Part shown: in pieces, positions 15,013 through 27,000 of the stretch
How the letters are laid out: every line of letters starts with the position of its first letter
How positions within the stretch are numbered: position 1 is the stretch's first letter
Assembly: GCF_041734735.1 (NCBI RefSeq)
Contig: NC_134883.1
Coordinates: 12,940,310-13,004,309 of the forward strand
Direction of reading: 5' to 3'
Origin: Babylonia areolata
Taxonomy: Eukaryota; Mollusca; Gastropoda; Neogastropoda; Buccinidae
Length of the DNA stretch: 64,000 nt
Program-made: the position numbers and the translations under genes
The notes under the pieces: model-generated
What the model was told of the DNA's origin: nothing
Database searches by the model: none
Seen by the model: only the letters and a program-made list of their open reading frames with translations

Positions 15013-18000
15013 TGGGGGAGGGGGGGGGAGATGTTTGTAAAACTGAAATCAAAGAAAGATATACAGAATTATATGCCTAAATTACTTTGTAAATGCAACA
15101 CTTGTAGAAGTTGTGTGTGCGTGTGTGTGTGTTGTCATTTTGTTTTGTATGAGAAAGAGAGAATGAAGGGGGTGTGGCATACCATGAACCAGTTTCAGTG
15201 TGTGTGTGTGTTTTGGGGGTTTGGGGTGGGGTAGGTGTGTGTGTGTGTGTTTGTATTTCAGCTTCTGAAAACAGTCAGAAATAAAATGGTACCATTTCAT
15301 GATCTTTTTATATGTTAAAAAAAAACAAAAAACAACTCCAAAAAACCCAACAAACTTAGTCTTTTATGCAGTGTGTTTCAGGTGTGCAGCATGGTGATGA
15401 TCATGATCATTCTGGACCATCTGGAGTTGACAACTTGCTACAAACCTACAGCTGAAGACCAGCAGCAGCAAGACCAAAGGGCAGTAAACAAGCCTCCAGC
15501 AATTCTGGATTACAACAAAAACATGGATGCCATGGACCATCATGACCAACAGCTGCAGCCCTATGATGCCACAAGGAAAACCCTGAAGTGGTACAAATAG
15601 CTGTGTGTACATTTTCTACAAATTGCCATGCTGAATGCACACATCCTCTACAAAAAGCAGGCAACAGCAGTACACTCCTGGACTTCCAGAAGGATGTAAT
15701 TAGTGCCATGATTTTTGGTGACCAAGACCAAGACACTGCTAAAGATGACCACAGTTTGTATTGTGTGGATGACACTTCATTGATGTCATCCCACATACCC
15801 CACAGAAGGCCTGGCCACAAAGGAGGTGTAGAGTCTGCTGGAAGAAAGGACAAAGAAAGAATGTGAGGTTCTACTGCCCAGACTGCCCCAGCAAGTGCCA
15901 CACACAGCGTTTTTACTGGCGATAGATCCTGGGTACACCCTTTTCATTCTTTGTGTGGACTGTGTTGGAGTCTTCTGCACCTGGACACTGTTGCTCAGCC
16001 TTGACAGTGTGTGTGGTTGATCACAACAGTCACAAGAAAGACTGGTTGATAACCTGGTTGATATTGTAGCACCTACATGATGGAATGACAGTCCCAATTT
16101 TTTTTTTTATTAATGCATTTTATGGAATTTTTCTGTCAGATTGACTCATTATTTGAACAAGTGAGTATTAAAAACAAACTCTTGGTTCATTTTCCTTTCA
16201 TTTGATATATACTTTTATGCACTTATCTTCAGTACTTTTTGAAATATAAGCAAATTAAAATCATTGGCATGTTTTTCGTGTTTTTCTGAAAATTTTCTCA
16301 GCATAGGCTATAGAAAAACATACTAGCAGTGAAGGGGTTAAATGAGGTAGTGTATGTGTTGTGTGTGTGTGGCAGGGGGGTGGGGGGTGGGGGCTCTACT
16401 GTTCAGCAGTATTACTGGACATTCTAGCCAAAACAGCTTTGTATCAGCCTGGACTCATTCTGCTCCAGGTACAAAGTGCAGCATGAATTTCTCTTCATGA
16501 GATGATTAAGTACTCTGTTTTCTTTAGATAAGAGTTAACTTGTCCCTTTTTTTCTGAGGGCAGGATGTAAAAAAGCAGTTTAAGCTTATTCTGTTACCCT
16601 CAGTAAAGATCATTTTGACTTGAATACTTCCCCCTGTGGACCAGATATAAGTATGCTCATACCAACAAACTATTCTTGCTTAGTTTTACTCTTGCTTTGT
16701 GTAGTTGGCATTCCAAGCAGAACCGTTTACGGATTCCAGAAGTGGGAAAACAAAGCTTTGTTCTACTGGTCAAATCAACAATTCTCCATCGATTTTTGCC
16801 ATTTTAGTGAACCACCTTTTTTTTTTTTTTACTGCAGCGGTCTCACACAGTGCTGGTCCAGGGGAGCTGTAGCAGGCATGTAGTTATGGGGTAGGAGGGA
16901 ATAAAGAAACTGGTGAAAGCACTGACTGTACTGACAGACAACGAAAGAAACTGGTGAAAGCACTGACACTAGTGGACAGAAAATGAAAGAAACTGGTGGA
17001 AGCACTGACACCAGTGAACAGAAAATGAAAGAAACTGGTGAAAGCACTGACACTAGTGGACAGAAAATGAAAGAAACTGGTGAAAGCACTGACACCAGTG
17101 CACTGACTGTACTGACAGAAAATGAAAGAAACTGGTGAAAGCACGGACACTAGTGGACAGAAAATAAAAGAAACTGGTGAAAGCACTGACACCAGTGCAC
17201 TGAATATACTGACAGAAAATGAAAGGAATTGGTGAAAGCACTGACACCAGTGGACAGAAAATGAATGAAACTGGTGAAAGCTCTGACACCAGTAGATAGA
17301 AAATGAAAGAAACTGATGAAAGCTCTGACACCAGTGGACAGAAAATGAAAGATACTGGTGAAAGCACTGACACCAGTAGACAGAAAATGAAAGAAACTGG
17401 TGAAAGCACTGACATCAGTAGACAGAAAATGAAAGAAACTGGTGAAAGCATTGACACCATTGGACAGAAAATGAAAGAAACTGGTCGAAGCACTGACATC
17501 AGAAGACAGAAAATGAAAGAAACTGGTGAAAGCTCTGACACCAGTAGACAGAAAATGAAAGAAACTGGTGGAAGCACTGACACCAGTGGACAGAAAATGA
17601 AAGAAACTGGTGAAAGCACTGACACCAGTGGACAGAAAATGAAAGAAACTGGTGAAAGCACTGACACCAGTAGACAGAAAATGAAAGAAACTGGTGAAAG
17701 CACTGACACCTGTGGACTGACTGTGTTCCAGGCCCCGCTGCGTGAGTCGGCCACAGACCTGATCTGCATGTCTCTGGACACCCACCCCACCAACATCACC
17801 ATCGCCCAGGGGGCGTGTCGGGCCCTGGCTAACCTGGCCACCACGCTCTACACTGTCGTCAACAACAACCTGGATGACTGTGTGTACTGTTTGTTCACTT
17901 GTATAAACACATAATTTACGTTGTTAAATGCATAATTTACACTGTTCAGTGCATACTTTACACTGTTGACAGCATATTTTACGCTGTTGTCAACAATAAC

Positions 18001-21000
18001 CTGGATCACTGTGCACACTGGTTACATATACAATGTCATAAGCATATACTTTACATTTTACTTATATAATGTCATAAATACATTGTTTACATTGTTAAGT
18101 GCATAATTTATACTGTTAAATGCATTCTTTACACTGTTGTCATCATCAACCTGGGTCACTGTGCGTACTGTTCACTTGTACAGTGTCATGAACTCTTGCA
18201 TACTTTACACTATTCAATGCATGATGAAAACTGTTCAGTGCCTACTTTACCCAGTTAACTGCATATTTAGTCGTCAACAACAACCTGGATCATTGTGTGT
18301 ATTGTTTGCTTATACAATGTCATAGACACATACGTTACACTGTTAAATGCATGATTTACACTGTTACATGTATACTTAACATTGTTGTCAACAACAACCT
18401 GGATCACTGTGCGTACCGTTTACTTATACAACATCATAAACACTTGCATACCTTACACTGTTCAGTGCATGATATACACTATTCAGTGCATACTTGACAC
18501 TGTTAACTGCATATTTTACACTGTTGTCAGCAGCATCCTGGATCTCTGTGTGTACTGTTTGTTCACTTGTACTTCATAAACACATACTTTACTCTGTTGA
18601 ATGCATAATTTACTTTGTTGAATGCATACATTACACTGTGTCAACAACAGTCTGGATCACTGTTTGTACTGTTTATTTATGTCATAATTACATACTTTAT
18701 TCTGTTAAATGCATACTTTATACACTGTCACATGTATACTTAACATTGTTGTCAACAACAGTCTGGATCACTGTGCATACTGTTTACTTATTGATTGTCG
18801 TAAACACATTCTTTACACTGTTAAATGCACAGTTTACACTGTTAAGTGCATGCTTTACACTGTTCTCACAAAAAACAGTTTAGAACAAAAATGTAAAAAC
18901 GAAGTATTAACCAGATATATTTTGACCTTTGTGAGTTTTGAGTTTGTGCCGTATAAGTACTACACATTATCATTATCATTATATTTACCAGTTATATTTA
19001 AACCTTAACTCACTCAATACGGCCAGCCCTCTCTTCTCCTCTACACAGACCCCTCGGATGTCCAGTGGGTGTCTCAGTGACCCAACCTTTAGCTTCTGTC
19101 ATCAGAACTGTGGTATTCTTTGTCAACATTCACCTCTTCAGTATAAGAGCCTTCCGCTTGCAATATTTTGATGATGGTAATTGGGATGAAACGCTGTTAA
19201 CGTCGTCTCTTTTGCCGTTCGTATGGAGAGAGTTAACCTGCCAGTAGATCATGAAACCTGACTCCACTGTTGCAGCTCACTCGGGGTGCGAGGAAGAGAA
19301 GAAGTTTGTGAGTGGACTGGTGATGGTACTGGACTATGTGTTCTCCAAGAGCCTGCCCTCCGTTCAAGATGCTCTGAAGAGGCACGGCCAGGACCTTACC
19401 ATAAAGACGGACGGGCGGCGATTTCTCTTTATTTATGCCAAGCTGGAACAGTTGAGGTAAGAGTCCTGAAGCAAATCAGTATTTCAAATGAACGATGATC
19501 TTTGTAGTTGCATTTCTTGTGAAGAGAGAGACAGAGAGAGAGGGGATGAGAGAGAGTGTATGTGTGCGCGTGTGGTGTGTGTGTGCGTGGTGTGTGTGTG
19601 TGTGTGTAAGTGTGTGTGTGGGTAGATGTGCAATGCGGTTTGGCTGATTGAAATGGAGAGGCATATAAATTTCAGTAATCTGTATATTTGTATATAGCTA
19701 TTTCCATTTGGTGCCATTTATCTTTTTATTTTCTATTCATTTTATTCATTTTATTTGTTTGTTGTTTTCTTCTTATGTTGGACATGTGCTGCTGCCAAAA
19801 AGAAAATCTCTGTACCAAAGTATAGACAATAAAGTTTGTGTATTGTATTGTGTATTGTATTGTATTGACTTAACTCACTCAACCCTGGGGAGTTTACAGC
19901 CTCAGCAGGCTTCCATGTCATATTGATGCCAGAAAAATGCAGAAAATATAATGTTTTTCCTCCAAATTATGTGTGGACACATTTGGAAGTACTGTAAAAG
20001 TAAGTTCCCATTCCTTGCAGTTCATGTGTATGTAGGAACGTTTTAATGAGACGAATTTTGATGCCAGAACAATGCTTGGTTGCAAGTCTTAATGAGTTAG
20101 ATATATACATGGACTCAAACATGTGTAAGTGAATTATCTTTTTGTTTTATTTTTAATGTTTTTAACTTGATTTAAATTTTTAGATGGACAGTGAGATTTG
20201 TGTGAACTGGTCTAACGTTGTTTTAACTGACTGTTTTACATTAATTTAGGTTCTTTTTGACTGGTTTTAGGAACTGACGTTTTTTTCTGACTGAGGATTT
20301 TCTGCCCAGAAATGGTCCATTTGTAGTTGGCAGGGCTACAAGCGACATGATTTATGTCGACTGCTACACCTTCTGGCTTTGATTGTTGACAGTTGAGGTA
20401 GAGGGTTTAATTTTATGACAGGCTGCAGTAGTTGAGGTAGAGTCCAATACATTTTGTATGTGATTATGCTTCTGTCATAGGTTTATGAAAAACTGTTTAA
20501 TTACACATACTTAACCGTGACCCAACTAGTGCAGACTCCGGCAGGGGTCTGACATTCCTGTCCTGTGCAAACTATCCGCCCATGCGGAGCAGACGAAACT
20601 ACGGCCGATAACCTCCCGGAAGTAGGTAACCTCCCCTTTGTCCCGCTGGTTATCGCCCTCTTTTTCCGGCAGCCATCATGACTCCTGTACCTGTGCTCTT
20701 CATACGGCTAAGTTTTTTCGTATCTTCTGTCTGTCTGTCGATTCTCTGGCGTTCTTGTTTGTGGTCAAATTATGTCTCCAACCAGGTCACATAATTATGT
20801 AGCTCGATTGGGGAATCGTGCTAAAATTAAAGCGCGATCGCAATCGATTCGCTGACACTCTGGGCCCTCTACTCCTGGCCCTCTAAACAACGCCAACCCG
20901 CCGCCTTCTCCACTTCCTCCGCTCCCTCCGGTCGACTCCAGACCTCCGCCACCTCCTCTGATGACTTCTAGAGGTTTGTGGTCACACACTCAGGTCAGTG

Positions 21001-24000
21001 TTACCTTTCATGTCATTTTTATCGATCCGCGAACTCACTCGACGCGATCCGCGTTTTCTCGGCCCTGCCAGTCGGCAGTGTACGAGTCGATCTCCTCTAT
21101 CTCTTTACCATACCCACAGTTGCACCAATGGAATGGCCACAATCCCTTGGGGAAAAAACAAAACAAAAAAAGGCAGCTTGTCTTGGATCCGCACGTTAGA
21201 CTGGGCCCTATGTGCGATGCGTCCGTGGTGGCGGCCGTGACATCGGATCACGCGACCCCCCCACGCGGCTTGCCTCGACCGTCTCGGATCCAATAGCGAC
21301 CGAGGCGTGTAGGGATGCCCTCCCCTGGTGTAGGGAGGAAGGTGGACCACTAGGGGACACGCTTGCCCATACGCGTGCTCCCCCCCCCTTGTCCGGATCA
21401 CCCGATCCAAGGGAGGCAACCCCTGCTTCGGCACCCTTGCCGGTGACCGCCGCAGTTATTTCCCTTGCACCGGCACTGCTCCTCGCCTTCAGTGCGATTG
21501 TGTGCACGGTCCTACCAAGCTATGCGGTGATGACCCCATCTGCCACACCGCCGAGTGCTGCTGTTTCCCATCCACTAATGGTGTCTCAGCAAGCTACTCA
21601 ACCAAACAATCAGCAACTCATCGCTAAACTTGCTGCAGCAATTATGCACCACTCTGCCTTCTGGTGCCGCGCCTTGCGCCCACAGAGCAGGTACGTGCAC
21701 GCCCCATTGGAACTTAGGCAGTGTTGGATTCTTCTGCCCCATTGCCTAACTCTGCTGTTTCCCAGACTAATATTGGCACTTCCACGTTGGAGTACCTCTT
21801 ATATCATATCATATATCAATATCAAGGCGTGCAAGCCTGACAAGGCCTTTTACCCGCTTGAAGTGGGGAAGAAAAAGAGAGTCCCCACGTATGTCTGTTG
21901 CATTTTTCAACATTGAGTGCGCAGTGTTTGAAAAATCAGAAAATATGTAAACGAGTTTTGTATTTAAAGTTTTCACAATGAATATCAAGATAATTCTTAC
22001 ATGTATTAATAACTCGATCCTGCCTCTCGGCAGTGCTCGGGCCGATCTTAGATTGTATCAAAGCCAGACTGGAAAACCACTGAGAAGTATGTTGAGCATG
22101 TCTGTGTCTGATAAGATTTATTTCTCTGCTGATGTCATACTGGAATGGTTGTATGCTTAAAGCAATTTTTCTCCTTTATTTTTGTTTTTGCCAGTGAAAA
22201 ATACTTGAAGTTATCAGTTGCATATTCTGTGTATGATTTGATGTTCTTGTCTTTCTTTTTATGTTTCAAATGTAAAAAAATAAAACAAAAAAGCAAAGTA
22301 TATCAGTCAGTTGGATGACACATAAACTGAGGTCCCTTTTTTAGCATGCACTTAGCGCATGCAAAAGAACCCATGGCAAGAAGAGGGTTGTCCCTGGCAA
22401 AATTCTGTAGAGAAAATCCACTTTGATATGAAATCAGATACACTTACTGGCAAAAAAAAAGGTGGCGCCACACTGTAGTGATATCAGGGAGAGCAGCTTG
22501 AATTTCAAATTGATAAATCTGTTGTGACAAAGAGTAATACAATACACCAGCTGCGGTGGCGAAGTGGTTAGCGTTGCGGTCTGACGGCTGGGAGGACGCG
22601 GGTTTGAATCCCAGCGGAGGTGTGTTTTTCGGCCCGTGGCCAGCTCCTACCCAGAGTTGAGTCGGCTATGGGCTGAATGGGGAGACTGGGACCACACAGT
22701 CGAGTGACATCCACTTCACGGATGCGTCTTTGGGTGTGTTGCTCTAATTACCTGACCAACACTGCAAGTGTCCGTATCTTTCGGGCCTGGTTAACGCCGG
22801 GACGTCATTATGACAGGAAGCGTGGAGTACAGCCTTGTCATGCAGTCCCAGGCCAAAATGAACCTTCATAGCAGTATCGTCATCGTCATCGTCATCGTCA
22901 TCCTCCTCCTCTTTCATCATCATCAGTATAAAAAAACAGTCTCAAAGTCTGTGGCCTTTCATGCCCTTCTCTCATGGTGACCTCAGTTTTGACACCCCTC
23001 CACAATGTCTTCAGTGTCGGCAGATTCATGGGGGACTGTTGTTTGTGGGACGTGGTGGCGGTCTCCACTCTGGGAGGGACGCTCACTCAGTCTGGCTCCG
23101 CGACTAAGCCATTAGTGTCGTTAGTAGGGGGCTTAGTAGGTGGTGTCCTTAGTACATTAAATCAGAACAGGCACCGCTGAACACCACCGAAGTGACTCAG
23201 CAGCAGTGCAAGGTCTCCTCTGGTGTGTGGCCTCCTGGCGACCTAACATCGATGGTTCCCTGCGGACTACCAACGCTGGAACTGTGAAGCACGAACCGTG
23301 TGTGTGGCCATGTATGGGGGAATCTGAAGTGAGCGGTGTGAGAGTAATGCCACTGAAATGGTGCAGATGATGGGGCAGCAAAAAAAAAAAAAAAATAAGA
23401 AAAAAGAGTAATAAAATACAATGCAATATAACATTGTAATGTTTATGTATACCTGCTTTACTCCAGTTTTTAACCTCTTACATCAACAAATACAGATACA
23501 TCTTTCAATTCATGGAAGGACAGGATAACTCATCATTGTCTGAGCCTTGCAGCACAGTCTCACCCAAACCAATTTCATCGTCAGGCAAAGAAAAGACCAA
23601 TGGCTGGCTGCACCACCCACCCCACCCCCTCCTCTTCCTCGCAGACCTTCCGCCCCCCCACCACCTCCCCTTTCTGAAGAAAATCAGACCTACCTGGACG
23701 ATTCAGAGGACGAAACATCACCCTTACCTGGCAGTCCCGGCAGGGGTATCATGAAAAAGTCAAGGTCGTTTGAAAACCTGCGAACTCCAGACCGAAAGGT
23801 GTCCTTTGATCAGGAAAATGGGCAGGATTCTTGTTCGTCTCCATCTCCAACCCCACAAGAAGAGTCTGTGGATGGGCAGGCTGAGAACCCTATTCAGGTA
23901 ATGCTACACTCTGTGTGTTTGTGTCTTTCAGTTTGTAGTGCTAACTACTTACATTTGTGAACTGTTTTGATTGAAAACTATTCAAGTAATGCTACACCTT

Positions 24001-27000
24001 GTGTGTTTGTGTCTTTCAGTTTGTAGAGCTTGCTAATTAGGTGGGTTTTTTTTAACTGTTATGATTGAAAAACCTAATCAGGTAATACTGCACTTTTTTT
24101 TGATAGAAGTTTTTGTCTTTAATTTTAATGAGTTAGCTAATTAGATTTCTGAACTGTTAAAATTCAGAATCCTATTCAGATAATGGTACACTATGTATAA
24201 TTAATTAGAAGTTATGTCTTTCGGTTCACAGAGCTAGTTAATCATGTTTCTGCAGTGTTATAATTTGTCATTGTTGCCATCATCATAATCAGTTACTGAA
24301 TAAGCACTGGAAATGGTAGCAGTAGCAACAGACATATCAGTATAGCAACAGCCAGTGGTAATGGTGGTAATGGAAGAAACTGTAGACATTCTTTGTAATC
24401 ATAAAAACAGTATTGTAATTAGTATCTCACAAAAACAGTTACTGGAGATTTCACCAGAATGTTTCAGTGACTGGACTATGTGTAGTTTGGTGACTAGCAA
24501 CAAATGAGCCACTTGCGGTTGTACATGGAAATCCTCAGAACATTTCTGTGATTTCATAACTATCTCTATCACTGGGTACTGACAGTGTTCACCCTGCTGC
24601 ACATTTGTTTATAAATACAATCACCAAAAATAAAACCAACCCAAAACATCATAGTTATGATTTTTTTTAAACTGTTTAGTAACACATCAAGTTATTTGGT
24701 AAGAAAGTATAAGATTTTTTACCTTTCAATAGCATCTTGTTCTGCTTTCTGACTGAGACAAACACAAGTTACATGCCATTTTAACTGGAGTCAAGTAACA
24801 CCTCTTGGTTGGGTATACACTTTCATGTTGAAAGATACCCCAACAAAGTCTGCATTCACTGGTTGCCATAGAAAGGTGAACTTATGCCATATTTAGCATA
24901 TATCATCATGCAAAACATTGAGGTATCACTCCAAAAATTCAAAACTTTACTCATTCTTGATCTGTAATGTGAATATGAAACTTTTGTAAACTGAGCATTC
25001 CTGATTGGGGATGTCAGTATGGAGAGAGTTAAAACCCTTATCTGATCTTGCTCCTGATTTGGAATGTCAGTACTTAATTACTTACTTACTGCCCTTTATG
25101 CAGTCTGTCATGTACAGCAACAGTGAAGAACCACCACTCTTGTCTGTTGTGGGGTCTGTCTCTGAATGGTATCCCAGGTGTGCTTCAGGGTCTTGAGTTC
25201 TTCGTCTGTACTGTGACAGCTGCTCTGTGGCCTGTCACTATTGCTTCTACATTTTGGTGTCAAGTGAAACCCTTTCCTTCATTGAATGTCAGTGCAGAGA
25301 GATTAAACACTCCTCTGATGCTGCCCCTGATTGGAATTGTCAGAATGCAGAGAGTTAAAACACTTCTCTGAACTTGCTCTTGTTCGGGAATATCAGTTAA
25401 AGGTTAAATGTTGCATGGCCTGTTAGGGGCAGCAGGGCAGTGAATTCATATCTGCTGTGTCTAGGGCTCAGCATAGGAAGACAGGTTTCACTCCTCTTCT
25501 TCTGCCATGTTAACTCACTCGGGACGGCAAGTTTTCTCCCTTGCTTTTCCCCACAGACGGCCCATTTGTAAGGGTTTGGGAAAAAAAAAAAATTAATACA
25601 AAATACAGAGTAAGAAAATGAAACTTTCAGAACTGGTTTATTACGTGTTGAGCTATTACATAAAAAAAAAAATCAAATTTCTCATCTTATTTTTAAAGTT
25701 TTGCCATTATGTAGAAAATAATGCCAATTTTTCTCGCTTTCTGCACTTAATTCACTTCTTCATCATCATCCACCTCTTCGATATCCAACCCTCCAGTTTG
25801 TAGCATTTCAAGTACTTCGGCAACACTAAAATGTTGCCGTCACTGCCTTGTTTGCTCCGCAACATTTTGAGAACCCCCCGCCTCAGATGCCACTTTGCTA
25901 ACAGGCTGGCACTCAAGCAGGCGACCAGTCAGTGACTTTGTCAGCGTGTGTGCGAGACAGGCCACACATGACAGGCTGGCCAATCATACCATTTGGTTTT
26001 GGAGTGACCCAGAATAGTGCACTCTGCTTGGCTCATCACAAAATCATGTGTACAGCATGTGATGGATTTTTATTTTTGGAAAACGCTATTCTTTTCCATC
26101 CTCCAAATACATTTTATGTACGAATGCTTACGCAATCCGTCGTCCAGAGAGAGTTAACCTTGCCCAACCAAAGTCATGTATCCATTGACACCTTGGTTGA
26201 GGTGAGGAATATTGAAGTAAAGTACCTTTCCTAAGGACTAACACCAGGCCAAAGAGAGGCCTCAAACCCTGATTGCTGGTGAACACTGGATTAGAAGTCC
26301 AGTACCAAACTTATTCTGCCACAGTGGTTCTGTCAGTGTGTAGAAAATTAAATCACTTCGATCATGTTCTTGATCGGGAATGTCAGTACAGAGAGAGTTA
26401 AACCACTTCTCTGATTTTGCTGTCTTGCTCAGGTCTTGGCCCAGAGAATCATCCCTGTCTCCCAGTTCACAGACTCTTCCCCAGAGACCCCCACCGGCAC
26501 AAAGACTGTCGTTGGCCATCCTGTTCCCAATTCCACCAACTCAGACAGCATTGGTAGGCGGCCTGATGCAGAGGGGAGCGATTCTCCTTTCAACCATAAT
26601 GTGGAGTACGAGAACTGGGACCTTCTTCGGGGAGTGCTGCGGAACAAGTCAGGCCTTCAGAATCACCAGTACACCAGCGGCGATCTTCGTTTCATGATAC
26701 GATTGACAAAGACGCAGGTGAATGCATGTTGATTTATATTGGAATATTGGGGAGTCTACTCCAGCGGTGATCTTCTTTTCATGGTAAGATTGACAAAGAC
26801 GCAGGTGAGTGCATGCTGATTTGTATTGGAATATTTTGAAATCTACTCCAGCGGTGATCTTCATTTCATGGTAAGATTGACAAAGACACAGGTGAGTGCA
26901 TGTTGATTTGTATTGGAATATTTTGAAATCTACTCCAGCGGTGATCTTCATTTCATGATATGATTGACAAAGACACAGGTGAGTGCATGTTGATTTGTAT

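Larger units (their letters stand above)
25000..26432 (+). repeat. Dispersed acceptor-side array before exon 10, interrupted by insertions
   Basis: A unit of about 55-60 bp ('gggaatgtcagtacagagag', 'agttaaaccacttctctga', 'ttttgct') occurs near 25010, 25055, 25290, 25335, 25370 and 26370. The last copy runs through 'ctgattttgctgtcttgctcag', which is the true acceptor of exon 10. Element P4 and a SINE-C sit between the fifth and last copies. Confidence 0.6.

Noticed and set aside
17053-17844. 263-codon minus-strand frame rich in Ser/Phe/Val
   Set aside because: It is the reverse strand of the 42-bp array and overlaps exon 7, which is better supported on the plus strand.
21212-21916. 234-codon frame in the CpG-rich segment
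   Set aside because: High GC makes long open frames likely by chance; no domain is seen and there is no splice connection to the host gene.
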